From Butyrivibrio sp. NC2007 (GTDB lineage Bacteria > Bacillota > Clostridia > Lachnospirales > Lachnospiraceae): a stretch of DNA of 64,000 nt. Location: contig NZ_ATWY01000008.1 in the NCBI RefSeq assembly GCF_000421405.1, positions 94,121 through 158,120 on the forward strand. The letters are read 5' to 3'. Under the pieces are notes generated by a model. That model did not search any database and was not told where the DNA came from. It worked only from the letters and a program-made list of their open reading frames with translations. Positions 1 through 8,096 of the stretch are shown piece by piece; the stretch's first letter is position 1, and each line of letters opens with the position of its first letter. The position numbers were made by a program, and so were the translations under genes.

Positions 1-432
1 TATACAAGACTTGCCTTCTACTCCAAGTATGAGGACTTGAAGGAAAACCCGGAAAACATCGGAAAAGATGCCACGGTCATCATGGCCGATCTAAACGGCC
101 TTAAGAAGATAAATGATAACCTTGGCCACTCGGCAGGTGATTCTGCCATAAAGGCTGTAGCAACCAGGTTAAAAGACAATTGTCCGGAGGATGCTCTGTG
201 CCTCAGGCACGGAGGCGATGAAATGGTTGCTTTTATCATAGGTCCCTGCGATCCCGAAAAGATAAAAGCCGGCGTTGATAAAGACCTTCAGAAAGACTCC
301 AAGGAGCTTGGCCTTAAGGTCTCAGCCGCCATAGGTTATTACGTCACAAAATTTGATAGTAATATGGACCTTAATAAGGCTATCAATGCCGCTGATGAAG
401 AAATGTATAAAATAAAAAAGCAGTCGAGATGA
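1..432 (+). CDS. GGDEF-domain protein, C-terminal part (partial, 5' end outside window)
   Basis: The reading frame is open from base 1 and ends with TGA at 430-432; the gene starts upstream of the window. A TTG at 37 could be mistaken for a start, but the frame continues upstream in typical GGDEF sequence. The visible 143 residues cover most of a diguanylate cyclase domain: the metal-binding block VIMADLNGLKKINDNLGH, then AGD, then the active-site loop RHGGDEM, a conservative variant of GGDEF. No RxxD inhibitory site precedes the loop. The family makes cyclic di-GMP from two GTP. Whether this copy is active is inferred: the Gly-Gly-Asp-Glu core is kept and only the Phe is changed. It converges on the next gene, with a shared terminator between them. 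The N-terminal sensor part cannot be seen. Confidence 0.9.
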   Translation, partial: YTRLAFYSKYEDLKENPENIGKDATVIMADLNGLKKINDNLGHSAGDSAIKAVATRLKDNCPEDALCLRHGGDEMVAFIIGPCDPEKIKAGVDKDLQKDSKELGLKVSAAIGYYVTKFDSNMDLNKAINAADEEMYKIKKQSR

Positions 433-443
433 TCGACTGCTTT
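419..443. terminator. Bidirectional intrinsic terminator between convergent genes
   Basis: A 10-bp perfect stem (AAGCAGTCGA / TCGACTGCTT) with a 5-nt loop overlaps the stop codon of the first gene. It is flanked by A-rich sequence on the left and a T-rich run on the right, so it can end transcription from both sides. Confidence 0.8.
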
Positions 444-449
444 TCTTAT

Positions 450-3400
450 TTAGCTTTTAAGCTCTGCCTTATTTTCATACATGCTCTTGTCCGCTCTCTT
501 AAATACAGCGGCCACATTTTTGTCTCTGGCAAATCTGGAGGCTCCGGCTGCGATCACGACCTTTCCGGTGGTCATGTTCTTTTGATTGATCTTTGCGATC
601 TTTTCCATATTTGCTTCCAGATTATCATAGTCTTCGCCGTCTACTATAACAGCGAACTCATCGCCTCCAAGCCTGAATACCGGGCTGTGGGTAAATGTCT
701 TGCAGATGATCTTGCATCCGTCCTTGATATATCTGTCACCGGCCTGATGTCCCTTAGTATCATTTATGGCCTTAAGGTTATTGAGATCAAAGACTGCAAT
801 GGCAAATTCAGGACATGCACCTTCATTAATCTGATTATTGATGACCTCTTCCATATCCAGGTAGGCATGCTTATTCTTTACTCCTGTAAGCTCATCAATG
901 TTGGCTTCTTCCCTTGCTGCCATCAGATTGAAGTTATATTCCTGTTCCTTCCTGGTCTCCCTATCAACATTTAAAATTCCCATAATGATTCGGTCTTCGG
1001 AATTCTCATGGATAAGGTTCGCTCTTATCTGGACGTATACAGGCTTTTTATCTATCATCAGCCTGTAATTAAGTGTAAAGATACCGTCTTCCTCTATGTG
1101 CCTTAGTACATTCTCCTTGTTAAGTCTGCTGCTAAAGAGCGCATAATCATCCTTGAAGATGACTTTTTCACCGGCCTTTACGGCTTTATTGAAAAAGTCA
1201 GGTCCCTGTTCCGGAGTACCTAAAGTTGCGTAGAATTCCTTGGAGCTGTACAGCGCGTATTCATCTGTCGCAGGATCAATGATGTAGATAGCCATATAAT
1301 CTCCGGAAAGAGCACTGATCCTTGAATATATAAGACTCTCCTCCCTGAGCTTTTCGATGGCTTCCTTCTGTTTCATCTGGGCATCAACATTGTTAACACC
1401 AATAATGATCTCATTCTTCCTGTTTCTTATCGCAACAATCTTCATGTTAACATAAACAGGTTCACCATCTCTCATAAGCCTGTAGGTATGTGTAAAAGTG
1501 CCGTTCTCCTTAAGACTCTTTTCGATGTACTCCTTGTTGAAAACATTGAAGAACTCATCTATATCATCCTTATATAGCTGTTTCTGAGCATCCTTCTTGC
1601 ATTCTTCAAAGAAGTTATTGCCGTGTCTTTCCACTGTTATTTCACTGTTATAACCATCCGGAGCATATTCTATGAAATCGCCGGTATCCATCTTTACAAA
1701 GTACATATTTACATAGTCCTCAGAAAGAGCACGGGCAATATAATTGTAGGTAAGGCCTGTATCAGCTTTAGAACCATCAGAAATAGACAGAATAACAATT
1801 GCAACTGCACTGTCACCTGTAATAGGATTGACGGCAACTCTTCTCATGAACAGCTGAATGCTTCTGCCATCTTCTGTTATATCATCTATAAAGGTTCTTC
1901 TTCCCTCTATAGCGCACTGAACGATTGCATTAAGCGTATAGTTTCCCGGAATATTCTCATATTTTCCGACATTGAATTTTCTTCTTTCAAGGCGTCCCGG
2001 GAAGGATTTATCTAAGAACTTCTTGAAGGATTCATTACATCTGCAAATGGATAATGTCTTTTCCCCAACCTCTACCAGTACCATTGGCATGGTATCAAAG
2101 TAATTTAACAGCTTATCATCATCCGACTTGGAGATAGACAGATCGTAGAGATTGACATTACCAATCTGAGCATAGTAATCCGTCTCTGCAGGATTTTCGA
2201 ACATCTCTGCACTTATCGTCTCTCTCTTTTCGAATATTTCATCCAGTGAGAGCGGTTTTGCAAATAAGAAGCCCTGTAGCTTCGTACAGCCGATTTCCTT
2301 AAGGAACTCCGCCTGTTTTTCAGTCTCCACACCCTCGGCGATAGTCTCCAGTCCAAGAGCCATAGCCATTCTCACAATCTCTGTGACTATGATCCTTCCA
2401 CTCCTGCTCTCATCAATCTGGCTCACAAAGAGCATATCCAGCTTAATAAGGTCAAATGGGATCTTCAGCAAAATTACAGGTGATGAATATCCACTGCCAT
2501 AGTCATCCATCCACACAGTAAATCCAAGCTCTTTAAACCTTTTTATCTGAACGGTCATGTAATCAATGTCGTCTGCCAGGGCACTTTCAGTAATCTCAAT
2601 GATCAGCTTATCCCTGCCAAGCCCTGATTTATCGACACGGCTTCTTATTTCCTCCACAAGATCGCAGGTATAGAAATCAGACCTGGAGAAATTGACGGAT
2701 TCAGGCACCACATAAACTCCGTGTGCCATCTGTCCCTGCATCTTTTCAAGGACTTTATCAACCATGTAAAGGTCGAGCTTATATACACTGTTGGCTTCCT
2801 CAAGCACAGGAACAAAATCCTGAGGGCTTATCAGGCCTTTCTCCGGATCGATCCATCTTGCAAGAGCCTCCTCGTTACAGATATGGTCGTTGGCTGCTCT
2901 GAAGATAGGCTGATGATAAACCTGAATCCACTCTTCTTCCAGGGCTCTGTCCAGATTTTCCACGATATAGCGCTGCTTATCAAGGGCAGCGATCATGGCC
3001 TTATCAAAGTAATAGATATGGGCATCATAAGTCTTCTTGTCAGAATCGCAGGCAAGCTTGGCCCTGTCACAGGCTGCACTTATGGTGACATCGTCGCTGT
3101 CATAGTAATAGACACCGACTCTAAGAGGCATTGTTTTGCCGCCATTGATATTCTTGGACTGTTCGATGATAGTCTGGCAGACATCCTCTACACCCTCAGA
3201 ATCCGTGTAGACGCAGAAGTGATCCGCGCTGAACCTACTGCAGTTATTGCTGCTGAAATGATCTATAAGGATTCTTGAAAAAGCTACCAGAAAACGGTCT
3301 CCCTCTTCCATGCCGTATTTCTGGTTGTAGCTCTTCATGCCATTAAAATCAAGGAACAAGATGACAGGTGTCCTGCCACTTTCTCTCATGACCCTGCAGC

Positions 3401-3929
3401 CTTCATTCGCAAGCTCAAAGTAGTTTGTCATTGAAGGGAAGCCCGTCAGATAGTCATAGCTTAAGGTTCTGTTTGCACTCCTATCCATGATGGCAATGCT
3501 AAGTGCTGATGCTATACTTCCATCTTCTTTAAATTCCGAACTTTCAACAAATGGGCCGTGGTCCGTGTACCAGCACATCTCAAGCCTTGTGCCGTCTTCT
3601 TTGTAGATATGTCTTCCGTAGGAATGAATTATCCTGTACTCACCATGAATCTTCGATCTGTAGATTACATCATAGGGATCATCATCTTCCAAAAACCTAT
3701 GTGAAGCATCAGCAATAAACGCCACATCGTCGGGATGAATATCCCTGAACATGTCGTTATCCATCAGATCATAGGTGTCCTGTTTGTTTTCATATCCGTA
3801 AAAGTCCAGGAATCCCTGAGATAATAGAATGGTCACCAGACGCTTGTTTATATACTGATATACAGCAAAAGGTACGCTGGTGCTCTCCAATATTTTGAAT
3901 GTCGTGCTGTCATACCGATATTTTTCCAC
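450..3929 (-). CDS. PAS-GGDEF-EAL-PAS-PAS-GGDEF cyclic-di-GMP protein
   Basis: A 1159-residue protein with no clear membrane segment, so probably cytoplasmic. Order: a PAS-like domain (about 1-130); a GGDEF domain (about 155-310) whose active-site loop is degenerate (SADHF, 234-238); an EAL phosphodiesterase domain (about 325-570) with EAL at 354-356, Asn413, the Glu of EITES, DDYGSGYS (475-482), Lys496, EGVE (532-535) and QG (552-553) all kept; two or three PAS-like segments (about 600-980, including two similar blocks of the type FTxxYRLMxDxxPVYV); and a C-terminal GGDEF domain with intact RLGGDEF (1088-1092). Inference: an active phosphodiesterase regulated by a GTP-binding pseudo-cyclase, joined to an active diguanylate cyclase. 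Such enzymes make or break cyclic di-GMP according to PAS signals. It is transcribed alone, facing another GGDEF gene. Confidence 0.9.
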   Translation of the reverse strand: MEKYRYDSTTFKILESTSVPFAVYQYINKRLVTILLSQGFLDFYGYENKQDTYDLMDNDMFRDIHPDDVAFIADASHRFLEDDDPYDVIYRSKIHGEYRIIHSYGRHIYKEDGTRLEMCWYTDHGPFVESSEFKEDGSIASALSIAIMDRSANRTLSYDYLTGFPSMTNYFELANEGCRVMRESGRTPVILFLDFNGMKSYNQKYGMEEGDRFLVAFSRILIDHFSSNNCSRFSADHFCVYTDSEGVEDVCQTIIEQSKNINGGKTMPLRVGVYYYDSDDVTISAACDRAKLACDSDKKTYDAHIYYFDKAMIAALDKQRYIVENLDRALEEEWIQVYHQPIFRAANDHICNEEALARWIDPEKGLISPQDFVPVLEEANSVYKLDLYMVDKVLEKMQGQMAHGVYVVPESVNFSRSDFYTCDLVEEIRSRVDKSGLGRDKLIIEITESALADDIDYMTVQIKRFKELGFTVWMDDYGSGYSSPVILLKIPFDLIKLDMLFVSQIDESRSGRIIVTEIVRMAMALGLETIAEGVETEKQAEFLKEIGCTKLQGFLFAKPLSLDEIFEKRETISAEMFENPAETDYYAQIGNVNLYDLSISKSDDDKLLNYFDTMPMVLVEVGEKTLSICRCNESFKKFLDKSFPGRLERRKFNVGKYENIPGNYTLNAIVQCAIEGRRTFIDDITEDGRSIQLFMRRVAVNPITGDSAVAIVILSISDGSKADTGLTYNYIARALSEDYVNMYFVKMDTGDFIEYAPDGYNSEITVERHGNNFFEECKKDAQKQLYKDDIDEFFNVFNKEYIEKSLKENGTFTHTYRLMRDGEPVYVNMKIVAIRNRKNEIIIGVNNVDAQMKQKEAIEKLREESLIYSRISALSGDYMAIYIIDPATDEYALYSSKEFYATLGTPEQGPDFFNKAVKAGEKVIFKDDYALFSSRLNKENVLRHIEEDGIFTLNYRLMIDKKPVYVQIRANLIHENSEDRIIMGILNVDRETRKEQEYNFNLMAAREEANIDELTGVKNKHAYLDMEEVINNQINEGACPEFAIAVFDLNNLKAINDTKGHQAGDRYIKDGCKIICKTFTHSPVFRLGGDEFAVIVDGEDYDNLEANMEKIAKINQKNMTTGKVVIAAGASRFARDKNVAAVFKRADKSMYENKAELKS

Positions 3930-4068
3930 TTAAAGCCTCCGACATTTAGATGCACATCATTATCTATATTACATTTTATCACAAACGGTAAACAGGTGAC
4001 AAAATTTTAGGCAAGGTAATATATTAATATATTAAAATGTAATAAACTTATTTAGGCCGTCTTAACAT

Positions 4069-4105
4069 GGAAACAGGGAGCGCCATGATGGCGTTCCCTG
4101 TTTCC
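4069..4105. repeat. 17-bp hairpin, terminator-like, without T-tract
   Basis: A 17-bp stem (GGAAACAGGGAGCGCCA and its complement, one G-T pair) around a 3-nt loop. It lies in the 248-bp gap between the cyclic-di-GMP gene and the PepSY gene. No T-run follows on either strand. It may be a 3'-end stability hairpin for the PepSY transcript (inference). Confidence 0.6.
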
Positions 4106-4177
4106 TAAGAGAGAGAGAAAATTATGATTAAGAAGTGTTCGGTAAAATCGTAATCAATTTCTCTGCTGAGTTAAAAC

Positions 4178-4525
4178 TCAGTCATCTATGTCAAAGCTGA
4201 TGATCAGACCGGAAGCTACTTCTATCTCATATTCATACTCTACGAATCCAACTCTGAATTCTACTTCGTAAACTTCCATGCCGTCATCACGGTCTTTTTT
4301 AACTTTTGTATAAAGAGTGTCTGCCATCTCATATCCGGCATCCTTTAATGCGATCTCAAGAGCCTGGCTCTTTGTAACTCCGGATGCTACTCCTGCAACC
4401 TTCATGGGAGCTACTGTCTTAACTGCTTCAGGTGTTGCTGCAAGTGCTTTTGTTGGTGGAACGATAGGTAATACGATAACTAATGATGTAACAATTGCTG
4501 CTGCCAATGCGATAATCTTCTTCAT
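4178..4525 (-). CDS. Secreted PepSY-domain protein
   Basis: A 115-residue protein. Residues 1-29 form a signal peptide (MKK, hydrophobic core, ALAA cleavage-type end). The rest reads as one PepSY domain: a helix of the type SQALEIALKDAGY followed by strands with VYEVEFRVGFVEYEYEIEVASG. Known members are often propeptide or protease-inhibitor modules, or single secreted domains of unknown role; PepSY proteins tend to act outside the cell. The start is a good ATG with an upstream AGGAGAAAAAG ribosome site. A short hairpin (CTGAGT/ACTCAG) overlaps the stop region and a larger one lies 70 bp downstream. It is monocistronic, with no partner protease nearby, so its target is unknown. Confidence 0.8.
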   Translation of the reverse strand: MKKIIALAAAIVTSLVIVLPIVPPTKALAATPEAVKTVAPMKVAGVASGVTKSQALEIALKDAGYEMADTLYTKVKKDRDDGMEVYEVEFRVGFVEYEYEIEVASGLIISFDIDD

Positions 4526-4630
4526 AACTTTTTCTCCTTTTCTCTGTGCGACTTTTGTGTTGCTTGGTTTGTTTTGTTTTATCTTGATGTAATCTTATCA
4601 CCGCCAATATCACACAACTGTCACACAGGT

Positions 4631-4733
4631 TTTGAAGAGTCAGTGAGTCAGTGGGGACGTTTCAGTTTGACTCATTTTGCCGCGCAAAATGAGTCAAACT
4701 GAAACGTCCCCACTGACTCACTGACTCTTCAAA
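4631..4733. repeat. REP-like inverted repeat, copy 1 (50-bp perfect arms)
   Basis: Two perfect 50-bp arms (4631-4680 and 4684-4733) around the loop CGC. The core of each arm is GGGGACGTTTCAGTTTGACT followed by CATTTTG, with GTCAGTGAGTCA outside. Related copies lie at 21869-21987, 47041-47107 and 63686-63789. No transposase is encoded in the window. The type resembles intergenic palindromes mobilised by REP-associated tyrosine transposases (inference from memory of similar GGGGACG repeats). Short open frames here are by-products. Confidence 0.9.
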
Positions 4734-4760
4734 CAAAAAACCGGAGCCCGAAGGCTCCGG
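4731..4760 (-). terminator. Intrinsic terminator of the DUF5717-type operon
   Basis: On the minus strand an 8-bp perfect stem CCGGAGCC/GGCTCCGG with the stable loop TTCG is followed by six T. It sits 4 bp after the last gene of the operon. Confidence 0.92.
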
Positions 4761-4764
4761 TAAA

Positions 4765-5943
4765 TCAATCTTCATATCTTGAAACCATATCCAGTATCTC
4801 CTGCGTATACTTGGGATACTGTCTTGCCATATCCTCGATCTCAGCCTTGGCATTGCCGGCTACAATATCGCGGTTGTACTCCATGCGCTTTCGCAGGGAC
4901 TGACGCTGTACATTGAGGCTGTGTCTTATTTCAACTTCTTCGTTGTGATCAAGAAGTGCCTCCACCTGATGGATCCAGATGTCAGGATCCTTGACTCTGA
5001 AGTGCCTAAGCATATAGACGAGGTCCTTCTGGTTGGAATCAAGAAGCCTTCTTGCATCCTCAACCTTGGCGCGCTCATTTCTCTCCTGGAGATATTTGCC
5101 GTACATGTCCGTAAGCTCTTTTGACGTATTCACACCGTACTTAAGGCACAGGTAATCTATAAGGTTCGTATTGTTGACGTATCGTATCTTGACCTGATTC
5201 TGCAGCATGATGAGCCTTGAAATGGACTTAGTGACCACCTTGAGCTCAGATGCAGCGTTGCTCTGATGGATGTACAGATATGTCACTGCCACTGCTGCAA
5301 GAAGGAATGTCACCATGTAGCCATAGACAACATTCAGTCCCAGTCCGAACTGCAGGAACAATAGGAAGATCATGATAACCACCAGTGCAATGGAGATAGC
5401 AATTATAAGCTTCCTGTCATTTTCCACCGCCGTAAGGATATCATCCTCCTGATAAATATAGGCCTCACGCTCACTGTCCAGGCGCTTTAAATCGTTCCTT
5501 ATCTTTTTCTGGTAATCTTCGGCTTCAGCAAGCTTCTTGGCGCCTTCCTTGGCACCTGACTGAAGGCGCTCCATATGCTCAAACTCCGCATCCGTCATGC
5601 GGCTCTTTCGCCTGTCAAACTTATCCTGCTGCTCCTGGGACTCTAAGATCTTTTTGGCGCACTCATTGATCTCCGCCCTCTGCTCCGGTGGAAGAGCATC
5701 AATCTCCTCCATGTCACGAAGGTGCGAAGTCACATCGTTGTACTCCATTTCCAGGGCTTCGAGTTCTTTTGAAGCTTCCTGCATCTGCTGCAGACAGCTC
5801 CCTATATACTCTCTTCTCTGGACCGGATCATCTATATCCACATCCTTTCTGGTGTAGACAATGTCGTTCCAGTCCTGGAGCTTGGTCTCTTTTGCCCAGT
5901 CATCGCGTTTGTCGCTGCTTTTTAAGATATCAAATAAGCCCAT
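4765..5943 (-). CDS. Coiled-coil membrane protein of unknown function, last gene of four-gene operon
   Basis: 392 residues; function not recognised. A short N-terminal part rich in Asp/Lys (about 1-50) is followed by a long charged helical, coiled-coil region (about 50-180), two adjacent membrane segments (about 180-200 and 205-225, IIAISIALVVIMIFLLFLQF and YGYMVTFLLAAVAVTYLYI), and a second charged helical region (about 230-392). Both ends are therefore probably on the same side, most likely cytoplasmic. I chose the ATG at 5943, whose A overlaps the TGA of the preceding gene (TGATG), rather than the GTG one codon earlier; the overlap implies translational coupling. It is the only member of the operon with clear membrane segments, so it could anchor the other three proteins (inference). 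Confidence 0.8.
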   Translation of the reverse strand: MGLFDILKSSDKRDDWAKETKLQDWNDIVYTRKDVDIDDPVQRREYIGSCLQQMQEASKELEALEMEYNDVTSHLRDMEEIDALPPEQRAEINECAKKILESQEQQDKFDRRKSRMTDAEFEHMERLQSGAKEGAKKLAEAEDYQKKIRNDLKRLDSEREAYIYQEDDILTAVENDRKLIIAISIALVVIMIFLLFLQFGLGLNVVYGYMVTFLLAAVAVTYLYIHQSNAASELKVVTKSISRLIMLQNQVKIRYVNNTNLIDYLCLKYGVNTSKELTDMYGKYLQERNERAKVEDARRLLDSNQKDLVYMLRHFRVKDPDIWIHQVEALLDHNEEVEIRHSLNVQRQSLRKRMEYNRDIVAGNAKAEIEDMARQYPKYTQEILDMVSRYED

Positions 5944-6785
5944 CACTTCACCTTATCTTTTACCAGTTCTTTGTATGTAAGTTTCATCTCATCGGTGATC
6001 TCGCCCACCTGATCATAATACTCGTGCATCTTGCTCTCAGCCTTGTACACAGCCAGAGTCCTGAGCATCAGGTTGTCCTTGCTTGATGCATAGAGCTCCT
6101 CCGCTTCCTTCATCCTGCTCTCAAGCTCCATTGATGCCTCATAGGCTTCGTCTGAATCTGCGATAAAAGACACATACTCTTTATTCGACAGGCTCATCCT
6201 GATCGCCGCCAGATACTGCAGGTAGGATTCCCTGTTCCCACTGTCCTCATAAGCAGATTTAAACACGGCTGCTGCCTTGTCGAACAAAAACAGCCTTGCA
6301 TACATAACTCCCTCGTTGTGCTTGATATAGGCCCTGAGCTTCAGATCGATGTCAGGAGTATTGTGCAAAAGAAATTCATACTCCTTAAACGCCTGTGTGA
6401 ACCTGTCATTCTTCATGAGGAAATCCGCACGCTGAAGTTTCTTTTTGTAGACGTCCATGCCGGCGTTGCCTCTAAGTATCTCCTCGGTCTTGTCCACCTC
6501 TTTCCTGGTGTTGTACCCTACGTAATCAAGGATGGTTCCTGCAAGTGAAGCCATGGAGCACCTCTTGGCCGCCATGCTGCGCAGTTCATCGGCAAGCTTT
6601 TGAAGACAGCACTCTGATTCGATCCAGTCAAAGAGCTCTTCGTCAAAGCTATCTTCATCCAGAAGGAACGCATTCTGAACTATGCAGTAGCACAGTTCTT
6701 CGATGCAGTACACGTTTCTGCCAATCTTCTCTATGTGATATGGATTTTCTGCATATCGTCCTATGCAAAGAATTGGTTTACTCAT
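5943..6785 (-). CDS. TPR-like helical protein of unknown function
   Basis: 280 residues, not recognised as a named family. The N-terminal 80 residues are compact and Cys-rich (YCIEELCYCIVQNAFLLDED). From about 110 to 280 the sequence reads as helical repeats of TPR type: RADFLMKNDRFTQAFKEYEF, then YIKHNEGVMYARLFLFDKA, then ESYLQYLAAIRMSL. No signal peptide or membrane segment. It starts 6 bp after the Hsp70-like gene and overlaps the next gene by one base, so the three are co-translated. TPR-like folds usually mediate protein contacts; a scaffold or co-factor for the neighbouring ATPase-like protein is plausible but unproven. Confidence 0.75.
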   Translation of the reverse strand: MSKPILCIGRYAENPYHIEKIGRNVYCIEELCYCIVQNAFLLDEDSFDEELFDWIESECCLQKLADELRSMAAKRCSMASLAGTILDYVGYNTRKEVDKTEEILRGNAGMDVYKKKLQRADFLMKNDRFTQAFKEYEFLLHNTPDIDLKLRAYIKHNEGVMYARLFLFDKAAAVFKSAYEDSGNRESYLQYLAAIRMSLSNKEYVSFIADSDEAYEASMELESRMKEAEELYASSKDNLMLRTLAVYKAESKMHEYYDQVGEITDEMKLTYKELVKDKVK

Positions 6786-6791
6786 AAACTA

Positions 6792-8090
6792 TCACACCTC
6801 AATCGTCTGCTCCCATACTTTTCCGGTGGCCGGGAACAGCTCACCAAAGCCAAGATCCGTGACCTTGACATTTACTTCATTGACACTTCCCATGCTGAGC
6901 GCAATGCGAAGTCTTGTAGCCCTCGGAGGTCTCTTTTCAAGGCCATCCAGATATAACTGGACAATCCTCGGAGTCTTGCCTGTAAGGGGCGTTACCTCAA
7001 TATTCAAGATTCCGCTGGGGTCCATGATTATATCAAAACTTGTACCGGCCTCATACCAGTTAACACCGGCATCAAGAAGTGCATGATACACTTCCGTTCC
7101 GCACTTTAAAAGCTTCATTCCAAGGTTGGCCTTGAGCTTGTCCTCACCGAGGAAAACAAACCTGTTTGTATTGCCACTGGGGCGTATTCTCTCCCTTGCA
7201 GCGATGCTGGCTCCCTTGCTGAAGAGGTTGTTGCCCTGGAAGACCCTTCTGGTCCTGCAGAGGAACTCAAGGGATCTCTTTGGCCACTTCTCCCTGAAGC
7301 CGTCTCCCAAAAGGAAGATCGTTGAAATGATCTTCTCACCGCAGACCTTCTGCATAATGGTAAGGAACTCGTCATCGAGCCTCTCACAGGTCTTGTGGAA
7401 AAGAGCTGCCTCCTTTGGAAAGCCCTCATCAAGCCACAGATCATCAAAGGTCTTAACATCTATAGTTGCAACAACGGGCTTCGTCTTATAATTGAGGTCC
7501 ATCTCATATACTGAGAGTTCCTCATGGTCATAGTCACAGGCAAGGACTGTGTGATGGGTAAGATCCTCGGGCTGATAAAGCATATAGTTGTAAAAGCTCT
7601 CCTCATGGCTCTGGTAAAAGACATTTGGAGTCTTAAGCTCAAGCGCAGTTGTCACAGCATTCAAAACCTGAACCATTCTGTGGTCAAGGCTTCTTACGGT
7701 AAACATGATCGCATCCACGTTATCAAGAGAAACTTCCATGGACAGAAGGGATAAACTTCTTTTCACAAACAGGGTCAAAAGAGCTATCGGATCATACTCG
7801 GTGTTTCCCACAGCAACAGGCTTTCCTTCCTTGGCTGCTGCGATAAGTCCGCTCACCTCGTATCCGTCACCGTCATCGATGTGCCTTACGGCTTCTTTGC
7901 CGTAGAACCACTGATTTACGTCCTTCCTCTTACAAAGGATCGTGGGAATATTATAAAGTTCTGAGCCGGCCAGTACCGAGAGAGTCTCAGGCATATCTGC
8001 ATCAGATGCCAGATAGCTTATCTGAGAGACCTTCTCTCCCAGATCATATCCCAGCACAAAGCGCCTTGTATCAGAATTTCCAAACAACAT
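6792..8090 (-). CDS. Hsp70/actin-fold ATPase-like protein (DUF5716-type)
   Basis: 432 residues. The N-terminal 310 residues look like an actin/Hsp70 (ASKHA) fold: a phosphate-1-like start LGYDLGEKVSQISYL (13-27), a YGKEA segment near 63-67, a second phosphate-type segment ACDYDHEELSVYEMDL near 184, and an adenosine-type LLGDGF near 260. The last 120 residues are strand-rich, like a small substrate domain. I recall this family as DUF5716 from Lachnospiraceae, always beside the large partner gene upstream; that recall is not checked. No chaperone role is known. The gap to both neighbours is 6 bp. The Gly/Asp pattern of the phosphate loops is looser than in DnaK, so ATP hydrolysis is uncertain. 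Confidence 0.75.
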   Translation of the reverse strand: MLFGNSDTRRFVLGYDLGEKVSQISYLASDADMPETLSVLAGSELYNIPTILCKRKDVNQWFYGKEAVRHIDDGDGYEVSGLIAAAKEGKPVAVGNTEYDPIALLTLFVKRSLSLLSMEVSLDNVDAIMFTVRSLDHRMVQVLNAVTTALELKTPNVFYQSHEESFYNYMLYQPEDLTHHTVLACDYDHEELSVYEMDLNYKTKPVVATIDVKTFDDLWLDEGFPKEAALFHKTCERLDDEFLTIMQKVCGEKIISTIFLLGDGFREKWPKRSLEFLCRTRRVFQGNNLFSKGASIAARERIRPSGNTNRFVFLGEDKLKANLGMKLLKCGTEVYHALLDAGVNWYEAGTSFDIIMDPSGILNIEVTPLTGKTPRIVQLYLDGLEKRPPRATRLRIALSMGSVNEVNVKVTDLGFGELFPATGKVWEQTIEV

Positions 8091-8096
8091 AAAATC

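Noticed and set aside
4662..4853. 63-codon frame over REP copy 1
   Set aside because: Runs through the palindrome and terminator, and is opposite in frame to the real gene end.
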